Assembly: GCF_018403665.1 (NCBI RefSeq)
Contig: NZ_BOVJ01000004.1
Span: forward strand, 1-41,458
Reading direction: 5' to 3'
Length of the DNA: 41,458 nucleotides
Origin: Paenibacillus cisolokensis
GTDB taxonomy: Bacteria > Bacillota > Bacilli > Paenibacillales > Paenibacillaceae
The notes below the pieces were generated by a model. That model did not search any database, was not told the DNA's origin, and saw nothing but the letters and a program-made list of their open reading frames with translations. Numbering within the stretch: the stretch's first letter is position 1; each line of letters begins with the position of its first letter. Both the position numbers and the translations under genes were made by a program. Below are positions 17,957 through 26,816 of this stretch, piece after piece.

Positions 17957-18116
17957 ATGAATGCGACGATCAGTCAAATCGATAAGCACTTCCGAGCATT
18001 TCGAAAGCCACATCCATCGTTATTTCAGCGTGATGGCACAATATTTCGCCAGTCGCGCGGAAAGGAATCGCGATTCCAAGGGTTCGAACTTTCCTAGCGG
18101 AATCTATGGAGCCTGA
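17957..18116 (+). pseudogene. Short remnant of an acyl-CoA dehydrogenase-fold monooxygenase N-terminus
   Basis: GGAGGAATAAG precedes two overlapping ATGs, at 17957 and 17961. The 17961 frame gives 51 residues including HRYFSVMAQYFASRAERNRDS and GSNFPSGIYGA, like the first helices of acyl-CoA dehydrogenase-fold proteins such as SfnB or DszC. Nothing further of such a gene exists downstream; a terminator follows at once. It may be what is left of a fifth sulfur monooxygenase gene. Weak assignment. Confidence 0.35.
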
Positions 18117-18152
18117 TCCATGCTGCGGGCGCAGGACGGATCAGGCTTTGCT
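18110..18152 (+). terminator. Terminator of the organosulfur operon
   Basis: AGCCTGATCC at 18110-18119 pairs over 10 bp with GGATCAGGCT at 18138-18147, followed by TTGCTT. Confidence 0.7.
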
Positions 18153-18238
18153 TCGTTCTGCTCCCGACTGTAGAATGAGATATAGGGAGGATTCTACAGG
18201 ATCGAACGGTTGCCATAACGAACGGTAAGGAGTATACA

Positions 18239-18936
18239 GTGGAGAAAACGATTAAAGACCAATTAAAGGAACTGGCTGATGCCGGCTATCAAAATTCGCG
18301 GCTGCGCTGATCCCGAACGTCGATCATGTGTTGGGCGTCCGCTTGCCGCAGCTGCGCAAACTGGCCCGGGAAATTGCCGGAAGCGATTGGCGCGCCTATC
18401 TGGCGCAAGCGGATGATGAATTTTTCGAGGAAGTGATGCTGCAGGGCATGGTCATCGGCTATGCGAAGGCGGATATCGAAGAAATTTTGCGCTATGTTGC
18501 CGCATTTGTGCCCAAAATCGATAACTGGTCCGTATGCGACAGTTTTTGCGCGGGACTGAAGTTCACCCGTTCGCATAAGGAGCGGGTATGGCATTTTTTA
18601 CAGCCTTATCTGGCTTCGGACCGGGAATATGACATCCGTTTTGGCGTCGTCATGCTGCTCAATTATTATATTGACGAGTCATATATTCATGATGTGCTGC
18701 GATGGCTGGACCGTATCCGGCATGACGGCTACTATGTGAAAATGGCGGTGGCATGGGCGATATCGATCTGTTTTGTGAAGCTGCCCGAACCGACCATGGC
18801 CTATCTGCAAAACCATTCTCTGGACGATATCACGTACAACAAAGCGCTGCAAAAAATTGTAGAATCCCATCGGGTGACGGAGGAAACGAAGACGCTCATA
18901 CGCAGCATGAAGCGAAACCGATCGCGAAGCGGTTGA
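18239..18936 (+). CDS. DNA alkylation repair protein, AlkD-like (frame break)
   Basis: A HEAT-like repeat protein of the AlkD family, which excises alkylated bases. About 232 residues. GTG 18239 follows AAGGAG at 18227-18232. The frame breaks in the A4 run at 18291-18294, and one more A joins LADAGYQKFAAALIPNV to DHVLGVRLPQLRKLAREI. The family core is visible as KIDNWSVCDSFCAGLKF, YDIRFGVVMLLNYYID and YYVKMAVAWAISICFVK; the Trp and Asp of NWSVCD and the Arg of IRFGVV fit the AlkD lesion-binding positions. Single gene between two terminator-like hairpins. Confidence 0.78.
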
Positions 18937-18968
18937 CGAAACAAGCATGACCTGCTAGAATTGGCTTA

Positions 18969-18986
18969 AACGTAATTATTACATTT
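18969..18986 (+). promoter_or_regulatory. Zur box 1
   Basis: CGTAATTATTAC at 18971-18982, flanked by AA and ATTT, matches the core of the Bacillus Zur box (TCGTAATNATTACGA) with the outer bases partly conserved. Confidence 0.7.
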
Positions 18987-19016
18987 AAGAAAGGAATACG
19001 AAATCAGCGCGAAGCG

Positions 19017-19040
19017 AGCCGGGTTTCAGCCCCGGCTTTA
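19017..19040 (+). terminator. Hairpin between the two Zur boxes
   Basis: AGCCGGG at 19017-19023 pairs with CCCGGCT at 19031-19037, followed by TTTA. It could end the AlkD-like transcript or lie within the zinc-regulated leader. Confidence 0.45.
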
Positions 19041-19055
19041 CACTTGCGCGATAAG

Positions 19056-19071
19056 CGTAAAAATTACAATT
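19056..19071 (+). promoter_or_regulatory. Zur box 2 (weaker)
   Basis: CGTAAAAATTAC at 19056-19067 followed by AATT. It keeps the CGTAA and ATTAC arms of the Zur box and lies 18 bp before the GTPase start, overlapping the translation initiation region. Confidence 0.5.
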
Positions 19072-19085
19072 AAAAAGGTGATGGT

Positions 19086-20302
19086 ATGACGCAAAACAAA
19101 ATACCGGTTACCGTATTAAGCGGATATCTGGGAGCGGGTAAAACAACGGTTCTGAACCATGTGTTGAACAATCGCGACGGCTTGAAAGTGGCGGTAATCG
19201 TCAACGATTTAAGCGAGGTCAATATCGACGCTTCGCTCATCAAGGATGGGGGAGGACTTTCCCGGACAAACGAAAAGCTGGTCGAAATGTCCAACGGCTG
19301 CATCTGCTGCACCCTTCGGGAAGATTTGCTCCGCGAGGTGGAGAAATTGGCGAAGGAGCAACGCTTCGACTACATCCTGATCGAGTCCACGGGAATCGGC
19401 GAACCGATTCCTGTCGCGCAAACTTTCACTTATATCGATGAGGAGCAGGGGATCGACTTGTCCCGATTTTGCCGGCTCGACTGCATGGTCACGGTTGTGG
19501 ACGCCTATCGCTTCTGGCATGATTTTTCATCCGGAGAGACGCTGCTCGATCGGAGCCAGGCTGTGGGAGAGGATGACACCCGCGAGGTTGTCGATTTGCT
19601 GATCGACCAGATCGAATTTTGCGACGTGCTGCTGCTGAACAAATGCGACATGGTGGAAGAGGACGAGCTTGCGAAGCTGGAGAGCGTTCTTCGAAAACTT
19701 CAGCCGCGAGCCAAAATCATTCGGACCGAACATGGCCGGGTAAATCCGTCGGATATTTTGAACACCGGTTTATTCAACTTTGAAGAAGCAAGCACATCGG
19801 CCGGTTGGATCCAGGAGCTGAAAAAGCCGGTCCATACGCCGGAGACGGAAGAATACGGCATTTCCTCTTTTGTTTACGAACGCGTCAAGCCGTTCCATCC
19901 CGGAAGACTGATGCGATGGATGGAAGACTGGCCATCCGAGGTTGTCAGAGCGAAAGGAATCGTCTGGCTCGCCACCCGCAATCAGTTGGCTCAAAGCCTC
20001 AGTCAGGCGGGGCCGTCTATCCAATTCGGACCTTCGGGATATTGGATTGGCGCTTTGCCTCGGGAAGAACGGGAAGCCATACTTCGGGAAATCCGGATTT
20101 GGCCGAACAATGGAACCCCGAATACGGAGACCGCATCAACAAGCTGGTATTTATCGGGATCGACATGGATCGGGCCCGTCTCATCTCCAGCCTGGATGCC
20201 TGCTTGCTGACCGAAGAAGAAATGAAGCGGGACTGGAGGCTTTTCCCGGACAATTTGCCGAATGCCGCGATAGACAGCAGCGATGCCGCTTCACCGTCAT
20301 GA
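19086..20302 (+). CDS. Zinc-responsive COG0523 GTPase, ZagA/YciC-like (frame break)
   Basis: A metallochaperone-type GTPase produced under zinc limitation. About 405 residues, close to B. subtilis YciC/ZagA. Walker A SGYLGAGKTT lies at residues 12-21, the metal-binding CxCC motif as GCICC (Cys72, 74, 75), ESTGIGEPIP for switch II, and LLLNKCD near residue 198 for guanine recognition. The C-terminal CobW domain follows. The frame is lost in the AAA at 20089-20091; one more A gives LRENPDLAEQWNPEYGDRINKLVFIG. Two Zur boxes upstream and the zur gene downstream support the zinc assignment. Confidence 0.88.
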
Positions 20303-20335
20303 GCGGGCGGTCATGGGACCATGGCTCCGACAGCA

Positions 20336-20364
20336 TGGCAACAGCGCAACGGAAATGATACAAT
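20336..20364 (+). promoter_or_regulatory. Candidate promoter for zur
   Basis: TGGCAA at 20336-20341, a 17-bp spacer and TACAAT at 20359-20364, about 80 bp before the zur start. The -35 matches the consensus at only four of six positions. Confidence 0.35.
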
Positions 20365-20443
20365 AGGGTCGATCAAGTTGCTCGATGCAATGGGAACGGT
20401 CCGATCACATCAAGGCCGATTTTCGGAAAGGAAAGGGAATGGA

Positions 20444-20890
20444 ATGTCTGGTTCCGGTACAGTACAGGAAATGATTGCGGTCATGTCCAGAAACGGATGG
20501 AGAATTACCGATCAGCGGAGAACGTTGGCTCAAATTTTTGCCGATCATGACGGGTACTTGTCCCCGAAAGACGTGTACGATCAAATGTGCGTGAAGTACC
20601 CGAGCGTCAGTTTCGATACCGTTTATCGCAATCTCCGCATGTTAAGCGAAATGGGAGTTTTGGAGCAATTTTATTTTATGGACGGCGGATTGAAATTCAA
20701 GGGAAGCTGCCATTCTCATCACCATCACCATCTGATCTGTCTGAACTGTGAAAAGACGCTGACATTCGATTACTGCCCTTTGGAACAAAACATGGACCTT
20801 CCCGGAAATTATAAAATCGTAAATCACCGATTCGAGATTTATGGGGTTTGCGAAGACTGTCAAAATCAAATCTCTTCGCCCGCAGAATGA
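20444..20890 (+). CDS. zur: Fur-family repressor, zinc uptake regulator Zur
   Basis: A zinc-sensing repressor, 148 residues. The winged-helix domain (ITDQRRTLAQIFADHDGYLSPKDVYDQM ... SFDTVYRNLRMLSEMGVLEQF) is followed by the His-rich CHSHHHHHLIC segment and two cysteine pairs (CLNC and CEDC), the structural zinc site of the family. ATG 20444 is chosen because GGAAAGGAAAGGG lies at 20426-20437. Its pairing with a COG0523 GTPase that has Zur boxes identifies it as Zur instead of Fur or PerR. Confidence 0.85.
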   Translation: MSGSGTVQEMIAVMSRNGWRITDQRRTLAQIFADHDGYLSPKDVYDQMCVKYPSVSFDTVYRNLRMLSEMGVLEQFYFMDGGLKFKGSCHSHHHHHLICLNCEKTLTFDYCPLEQNMDLPGNYKIVNHRFEIYGVCEDCQNQISSPAE

Positions 20891-20909
20891 CGCGAACTTT
20901 GGTCTCCGC

Positions 20910-20943
20910 TCCGGACGCACGGACCGTGCGTCCGGATTGTCAT
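20910..20943 (+). terminator. Terminator after zur
   Basis: TCCGGACGCACGG at 20910-20922 is perfectly complementary to CCGTGCGTCCGGA at 20924-20936. The following tract TTGTCATTTC is only moderately T-rich. Confidence 0.6.
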
Positions 20944-20976
20944 TTCATAGATGCGGTTTGACAGGCCACAATTGAA

Positions 20977-21006
20977 TTGCAACCGTACGCGCTGCAATGT
21001 TAGAAT
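20977..21006 (+). promoter_or_regulatory. Candidate promoter of the ArsR operon
   Basis: TTGCAA at 20977-20982, an 18-bp spacer and TAGAAT at 21001-21006, about 75 bp before the ArsR gene. Confidence 0.4.
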
Positions 21007-21079
21007 AATGAAAACTTCGATCGTCGGCGCTAGGTCGGCGTACGCAAAATTATACAATTTCAGGCATCTGGAGGTAGCC

Positions 21080-21380
21080 ATGGAACTTTTGGACGTATTC
21101 AAGGCTTTGTCCAATGAAACAAGGCTGCAAATCATACAGTGGTTAAAAAATCCGGAGATTCATTTTCCCAAACCGCTGCACGGGGATATTAACGAAGACG
21201 GCGTTTGCGTAAGCGACATCCATAAAAAGTGGGATTGTCGCAATCGACCGTGTCCCTTTACCTGTCCATGCTGCAAAACGCCGGATTGATAAAAGCAAAA
21301 CGCATTGGGCAATTTACTTATTATAAGAGGGACGAAGAAAATATCAAAAAATGACCGAGTGGTTATCGACGGAATTGTAA
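21080..21380 (+). CDS. ArsR-family winged-helix regulator (two frame breaks)
   Basis: A small DNA-binding repressor of about 100 residues. GGAGGT at 21070-21075 precedes ATG 21080. The N-terminus MELLDVFKALSNETRLQIIQWLKNP is a clear ArsR start. Breaks fall in the A5 run at 21224-21228 and the A6 run at 21346-21351. Restored, the recognition helix reads VSDIHKKVGLSQSTVSLYLS, then LQNAGLIKAKRIGQFTYYKRDE and KMTEWLSTEL. It sits 106 bp before the oxidoreductase operon and probably controls it. A VCVSD segment lies where some family members have sensor cysteines, but only one Cys is present. Confidence 0.8.
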
Positions 21381-21486
21381 TTTGAAATGTTTGTAAGCCG
21401 CTTTTTGATCCTTGCAGGATGCTTCATTTTATATTATTATATCGATAATTATAGATATTTATGAATATGGATATGGAGGGACGAAG

Positions 21487-22467
21487 ATGAGTCGGTTTGA
21501 AAAGCACAAAGGTTATTCGCGCATGTTTAAAGAGAATCGGTTGACGCTCGGCTTGTTCTTTCCTTTGGAATCCTACGAAGGCAGCGTGCCGGAGATGAAC
21601 ATAGAAAAGCAATTGAAGCTGGCAAAAAGAGCGGAGGAGCTTAATTTTGCCGCATTGTTCGTCAGGGATGTGCCGCTGCATGACCCGTATTTCGGGGATG
21701 TAGGCCAAATTTACGATCCGTGGGTCTATCTGGGGTATATAGCCGCCCATACCCAAAATATCGCGTTGGGGACCGCAAGCATTATTCTGACCTTGCGTCA
21801 TCCTTTGCATGTAGCGAAAGCGGCAGCTTCCGTCGATCGCCTGTCCGGCGAACGGCTCGTGCTCGGGGTGGCGACCGGGGACCGGCCAATCGAATTCCCG
21901 GCGTTCTCCGTCAATTTCGAAGAGCGCGGCGCTTTGTTTCAGGAAGCCGTATCGGTCATGAAACAAGCGTGGAAAGAAGGTTTTCCGACGATCCAATCGC
22001 AGCGAGTCGACCTGACGAACGGGGATCTGCTGCCCAAACCGCGTCTGTCGGATATTCCGGTGCTGGTAACCGGCCACAGCTCGCAGTCCCCTGAATGGAT
22101 TGCCCAAAACAGCGACGGTTGGATGTATTATCCCCGGAATATCAAATTCCAAGCGGAACTGATCAAACATTGGCGAACGTTCACCGATCAATTCAAACCG
22201 TTCAGCCAATCGCTCTATATCGATTTGATGGAAGATCCGAATCATGCTCCGGTACCGATTCATTTGGGGTTCAAAATCGGGCGCAAACCATTAATTGAAT
22301 TTCTTGAGTTTCTGCAAAATGTGGGCGTCAATCATGTCATCATCAACCTCAAGTACGGCCATCGTCCTGTCGAAGACGTGATCGAAGAATTGGGAGCGGA
22401 AGTCGTACCCCATTTTCCCGCATTAACCGGCGGAACCGCATTGACAGCCGGGCAAAATCGTTCGTGA
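21487..22467 (+). CDS. LLM-class (luciferase-like) oxidoreductase, BA3436-type
   Basis: A flavin-dependent TIM-barrel oxidoreductase of 326 residues. TATGGAGGG at 21474-21482 precedes ATG 21487. The segments RMFKENRLTLGLFFPLESY, FVRDVPLHDPYFGDVGQIYDPWVYLGY, LRHPLHVAKAAASVDRLSG and GVATGDRPIEFPAF match the Bacillus luciferase-type subfamily that I recall as BA3436. It differs clearly from the SsuD- and SfnG-like proteins of the sulfur operon. Substrate unknown. Followed by an NAD(P)H oxidoreductase that could supply reduced flavin or process the product. Confidence 0.78.
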   Translation: MSRFEKHKGYSRMFKENRLTLGLFFPLESYEGSVPEMNIEKQLKLAKRAEELNFAALFVRDVPLHDPYFGDVGQIYDPWVYLGYIAAHTQNIALGTASIILTLRHPLHVAKAAASVDRLSGERLVLGVATGDRPIEFPAFSVNFEERGALFQEAVSVMKQAWKEGFPTIQSQRVDLTNGDLLPKPRLSDIPVLVTGHSSQSPEWIAQNSDGWMYYPRNIKFQAELIKHWRTFTDQFKPFSQSLYIDLMEDPNHAPVPIHLGFKIGRKPLIEFLEFLQNVGVNHVIINLKYGHRPVEDVIEELGAEVVPHFPALTGGTALTAGQNRS

Positions 22468-22533
22468 ACAGGGCGGGCGCTGTTGCGGCAGAACCGGTTG
22501 GGATCGCTAATATCCGTTAAGGGAGTGGCTCCT

Positions 22534-23172
22534 ATGAAAGTGCTGACGATCGTTTCGCATCCGAGAAGAAATTCGCTGACGTTTTCCGTTGCCGAACGTT
22601 TCGTTCAAGGACTTGCCGATGCCGGCCATGAAGCGGAAATCGCCGACTTGTATGGGGAGGAATTTGATCCGCTCGTCTTCGAAAAAGACGAACCCGACTG
22701 GGATAACCCGCAAAAAAGCTATTCCGCGCGCGTTCAAGCCGAAATGGCGAGGCTGAAACGAAACGAAGGGCTTGCGTTTATTTTTCCGTTATGGTGGTAT
22801 TCGTTGCCGGCCATTACGAAAGGCTATATAGACCGCACGTGGAACTACGGCTTTGCGTATGGCGGAACGAAGCTGCCGCACAAAAAAGTATTGTGGATTC
22901 CGCTTGTCGGAGAGACGGAAGAAAGCTTGCGAAAACGAAATTTCGATACGATGATTTCCCATTATCTGAATGTAGGTCTGGCCGGGTATACGGGCATTTC
23001 CCAATCGGAAGTGGCATTTCTGTACAACACGCTGGCCGAAGATATGGAAAGCGAGGACGAAATCGGCCGGCATTACGACAATCTGTTGCAACGTGCCTAT
23101 ACGTTAGGGCGTACCTACGGCGATTCCGTGGACGTGGACGGCGGACCCGATTCGGCGAGAAGGAGGAGCTGA
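22534..23172 (+). CDS. NAD(P)H oxidoreductase, flavodoxin-like fold (MdaB/KefF type)
   Basis: 212 residues. The FMN/FAD phosphate-binding loop SHPRRNSLTFSVAERF is at the N-terminus (about residues 8-23). The family signature FPLWWYSLPAITKGYIDRTWNYGFAY follows near residue 90. It probably reduces quinones or flavins in the cytosol. AAGGGAGTGG precedes ATG 22534. Five bases separate its stop from the next ATG, so the two are co-translated. Confidence 0.8.
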   Translation: MKVLTIVSHPRRNSLTFSVAERFVQGLADAGHEAEIADLYGEEFDPLVFEKDEPDWDNPQKSYSARVQAEMARLKRNEGLAFIFPLWWYSLPAITKGYIDRTWNYGFAYGGTKLPHKKVLWIPLVGETEESLRKRNFDTMISHYLNVGLAGYTGISQSEVAFLYNTLAEDMESEDEIGRHYDNLLQRAYTLGRTYGDSVDVDGGPDSARRRS

Positions 23173-23177
23173 TCACG

Positions 23178-24026
23178 ATGGCTTATCGTGTCTATGCGAT
23201 GGATTTTTCCTTTTACAATTCGATGGGGATATACAGCTTCGAAGCGCGGTGCGAGATGCTGAAAGAGATCGGGTACGATGCCGCGCATCTGTCCATCTGG
23301 CACGGAGAGCGGTGGCGGGATGCGGCGAAGCTCAGCAGCGTCAAGCAGAAATACGGGCTGGACGTCGCGGGCGTATACGTCGTGCTGGACCTCTCTTTGG
23401 GTGAGAGCCATCCGAGAAACCAGGGCATTCTGAAGCTGCTGGAGACGATGGAAGGGTGCTCGACCGTCGAACTGGCGATTCAGTCCGTCGGCAGTCATCT
23501 TCGTCCTTCGGACCCGGCGGGTGACGACATCGCGGTCAAGTGGCTGGAGCAGGCGCTCAAAATTTGCGAGCGGCGCAACATCGACATTTTGCTGTACACG
23601 CATCTGTCCTTCTGGATCGAGCGCCACGAAGATGCGGTGCGGCTGTGCCGGCGGTTGAATCATCCGAATCTCGGCATCGTGTTCTGCGGCTACCATTGGT
23701 ACGCCGTTGACAGGACCAATCTGGCGGGCGTGCTGCGGGAGGTGTCGCCGTACCTGAAGCAGGTGAACTTGTCCGGCAGCCGTCCGAGTCCGCACGGCTT
23801 CGGCAACGTCGCGACGATCGAGCCGTTGGATGAGGGCGAGCTGGACAATTTCGCGTTGCTCGGACAGCTGAAAAAGATCGGTTTTGACGGGATGATCGGC
23901 TTTCAGGGCTGGAGCGAAGGAGGCGACGCCTATTCGAAGCTGCGACGCTCGCTCCAGGCGTTCCGCGACATGGAACGGCGGCTTGAGGCGCATCCGCACT
24001 GGGCGGAACTTAGCTTGCTCCCGTAA
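23178..24026 (+). CDS. Sugar phosphate isomerase/epimerase-like TIM barrel (AP endonuclease family 2)
   Basis: 282 residues of the xylose-isomerase-like TIM-barrel superfamily. Visible elements are GYDAAHLSIWHGERW, the barrel strand VAGVYVVLDLS, LLYTHLSFWIERHEDAVRLC, NLGIVFCGYHWY (metal-ligand strand), LKQVNLSGSRP and FDGMIGFQGW. His, Glu and Asp residues at strand ends fit a divalent-metal site. It shares a ribosome site (AGGAGGAG) with the end of the preceding gene. Substrate unknown. A strong terminator ends the operon. Confidence 0.7.
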   Translation: MAYRVYAMDFSFYNSMGIYSFEARCEMLKEIGYDAAHLSIWHGERWRDAAKLSSVKQKYGLDVAGVYVVLDLSLGESHPRNQGILKLLETMEGCSTVELAIQSVGSHLRPSDPAGDDIAVKWLEQALKICERRNIDILLYTHLSFWIERHEDAVRLCRRLNHPNLGIVFCGYHWYAVDRTNLAGVLREVSPYLKQVNLSGSRPSPHGFGNVATIEPLDEGELDNFALLGQLKKIGFDGMIGFQGWSEGGDAYSKLRRSLQAFRDMERRLEAHPHWAELSLLP

Positions 24027-24066
24027 TCTTTCCGAGCGTCTAACGTAATAGAATAATCATCTCTTG

Positions 24067-24108
24067 GCAACCTTGATTCAATTTTCCATGAATCGAGGTT
24101 GCTTTTTT
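24067..24108 (+). terminator. Strong Rho-independent terminator
   Basis: GCAACCTTGATTCA at 24067-24080 pairs with TGAATCGAGGTTGC at 24089-24102 through one G-U pair, followed by six T. It isolates the isomerase operon from the kinase promoter. Confidence 0.9.
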
Positions 24109-24135
24109 ACGGGGAAAATAAAACGTCAGCATAAA

Positions 24136-24189
24136 TTGCGGGCGTTCCCTATTTTTTGCGCGATATCCGCTACAGGATTCATTTATAAT
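24136..24189 (+). promoter_or_regulatory. ComA-like operator and promoter of the sensor kinase
   Basis: TTGCGG at 24136-24141 and TTGCGC at 24156-24161, then exactly 22 bp to a perfect TATAAT at 24184-24189. No recognisable -35 box is present. The hexamers are 20 bp apart instead of 21, and a T6 run between them is a place where one base may have been lost. The same layout occurs at 27499-27574 and 34736-34811, so the kinase gene is probably autoregulated. Confidence 0.6.
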
Positions 24190-24250
24190 GGTTCTGGGTG
24201 TGTTGAAGGAACTTTGATGCGATCAGATGAAAACAAGGGGCATACATAAA

Positions 24251-26816
24251 ATGGAAAAATACCAGGATGTAATCAGAGGCGCTAACCAAATGCTTCAGAA
24301 CATGCCGGACCCTATATATATGATGGATCATCATAATCGAATTCTGTGGGTCAATCAAGCCTTTCAAAGCATGTTCGGCTTTACCGGCGAGCAACTGTAC
24401 CATCATGATCGAGCGTTCATTCCGGAACATGCTTCCGATGAGCTGGAGGAACAGAAAATAAAATGGAGTTCCGGCGGAACGGCAAGCGGTGTCCATTCAA
24501 TCCGCTATTGCATGGATGGAACCCGTATACGGGTGAATGTTCATTTGGTGCCTATCCTGAATGACGACCATTCCATTATCGCCTATACGGTATTGTTGAA
24601 GGATGCCGTGAGACAGGAACAAACGGAAATGGAGGCGGACGAAAGCGAAGAAAAATACCGAATTATCGCCGAAAATACAACAGATACGATCGTTCTGGTC
24701 GATAACAATGCAATTGTTCGTTATGTATCGCCATCCATCAAGTCCATGACAGGTTACGATGTCGAAGAGTATGAAAAGATGGATGCATTCGATATCATTC
24801 ATCCGGAAGACAGGGATCGCGTTCGCTTATTGCATGCACAAGCCGTTCAAACCAAGATACCTGTAGATGTGGAATATCGTCTTAACCATGTCCAAGGCCA
24901 TACCATTTACTTGGAAACCCGGGTAAAGCCTGTTTTGGACGGCAATGGTAATGTAAAGTATGTTGTGGCTGTTGTCAGGGATGTGACCGAACGGAAAAAG
25001 GCGGAGCAATTTCTGGAAAATATTTTGGACAATGTAAACGCTGCGGTTTGGTCGACCGACAAAGATTTTAACCGCTACACGTTTTGCTCTGAAAGCATCG
25101 AAAAAATATCGGGATTGACCCGGCAGGAAATCATGTCTAATCCGATTCGTATACATGACCATATCCACCCCGAGGATAACGTGGTTCTCATGGGAGAAGT
25201 AAAAACGAAGCTCGATCTGGGGGTTCCGGTCAGCCAAACGTTCCGTTTTATCCATGTTGAGGGAGAAACCAGGTGGGGCAGGCTGATTGTCCACCCTTAC
25301 CTGAACCATACGGGCGCGATCGAACGAATCGACGGCATCATATTGGATATTACCGAGAAGAAGCATTCCGATTTGGCGTTGGAAGAGAGCGAACAAAGGT
25401 ATAAATCATTATTCGAAAACAATTTGGACGGCGTTTTTTCTATCGAATTGAACCGATTTTATTTTGTAAATGCCAACCGGTCTTTTGAAAGGATCACCGG
25501 CATTCGATTAAACCGGCTGACCGATCGTTGTTTTATGGGTTTGATCTTTGACGAGGATCACGCGTCGGTATATGAAGCTCTTCATATGGTGAAACAACGG
25601 AGAGAGCCGATGGATATCGAATGCCGAATCATCAATTCGGAGGGTGAGAAAATTGTAAGCATCACGTTTGTTCCCATTTTCCTTTTCGGGGAGTTAAATG
25701 GCATACATGGCATTGTAAAGGATATTACAAAACGGAAAAAGAAGAGAGGGAATTAATCCAAAGCGAAGAACGATATAAGTCTCTCCAGCAAAGTTTGAAT
25801 CGTTTCTCTAATGACCTAGCGAACGTTATGAAAGTATCGGAGCTGGAGAATCGGCTAATCAACGAGGTGAGGGAAGTACTGCAAGTCACAAGTGTGTCCA
25901 TCGAGGAAGTGCCGAGGGGACAGGAACCGGACAATTTAAGCCCGTATGATATGTGGATCAAAATCGGCGAGAAGCAGCAGCCGGTCTACCTGCGGATCGC
26001 CATGGATCATTCCTTGCTTAAGATTGAGCAGGAATGGCTGGAAACGGCCGTTCATTATGTCACCATTCTCTACGACAATCTTCACCTGATTGAAGATCTG
26101 ATGAAGAGACTGGAAGACATGGTCAAGAACAACGAAACGCCCAAATGGATGCTTAGACTGCTATTCAAGCTATCGGAGAAGGAACGGTCTTCCCTGTCCA
26201 GCGACTTGCACGATTCGGTGCTGCAGGATTTGATCATCTGGTATCGCAAGCTGGAATCGTTACGCTCCTCCGCTTCATTTGACGAGGAAACGCAGCGTGA
26301 ATTGATCCAAATCGAAGAGGGCCTGCTGGATGCCATCCATCAGATCCGTATAACCTGCAACGAGTTGCGACCCCCTTTTCTCCTTAAAATGGGGCTGGTC
26401 GAATCCTTGAAGAGTCTTTTTTCCTATACGCGTATGTTTGCCAATTACGAGATTGAATTTTCGGCCGAGCAATTGGATTGTTCGCTTAACGAAGAGCAAA
26501 TTCTCGGGGTATACCGGATCGTACAGGAGCTATTGAACAATGCATCCAAGCACTCCAGAGCAACCAAGGTGACGATGGCGCTGACAGGCCGGAACGATCA
26601 TATTTATTTTTCCTATTCCGACGACGGGATCGGGATCGATTTATCCGCTTTGGAAGGTTCATTTCAGCATATGGGCATTGCAGGCATTGAAAAAGAGTGC
26701 TCAGTTTAGAAGGGAACGTGGAATTTACATCTGCTCCGCAAAAAGGGTTTCACGTTAACATTCATTTTCCCAAAATACAGTCTAAGGGTGAGGGATATGG
26801 AAGTCTTATTGGTTGA
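24251..26816 (+). CDS. Soluble multi-PAS sensor histidine kinase with ComP-like transmitter (two frame breaks)
   Basis: About 855 residues with no membrane segment. Four PAS domains occupy roughly residues 10-120, 135-255, 258-380 and 390-500, with DVTERKK/DITEKK-type junctions. A middle region of unclear fold (about 530-630) follows. The HisKA_3 box KERSSLSSDLHDSVLQDLI contains the phosphoacceptor near His654, and the HATPase_c domain has VQELLNNASKHS and DDGIGID. The transmitter resembles B. subtilis ComP, but ComP's membrane sensor is replaced by PAS domains. Breaks lie in the A5 runs at 25736-25740 and 26690-26694; restoring them joins TKRKKEERELIQSEERY and GIEKRVLSLEGNVEF. The end overlaps the regulator gene by 20 bp. 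ATG 24251 follows AAGGGG. Confidence 0.85.

Noticed and set aside
17105..18013. 302-residue reverse-strand frame over the MetQ-like gene
   Set aside because: It is antisense to a clear lipoprotein gene, has no recognisable family, and its codon pattern mirrors the + strand gene. The same holds for the other long reverse frames (2469-3383, 6689-7864, 14360-15622, 32581-33480, 39619-40554).
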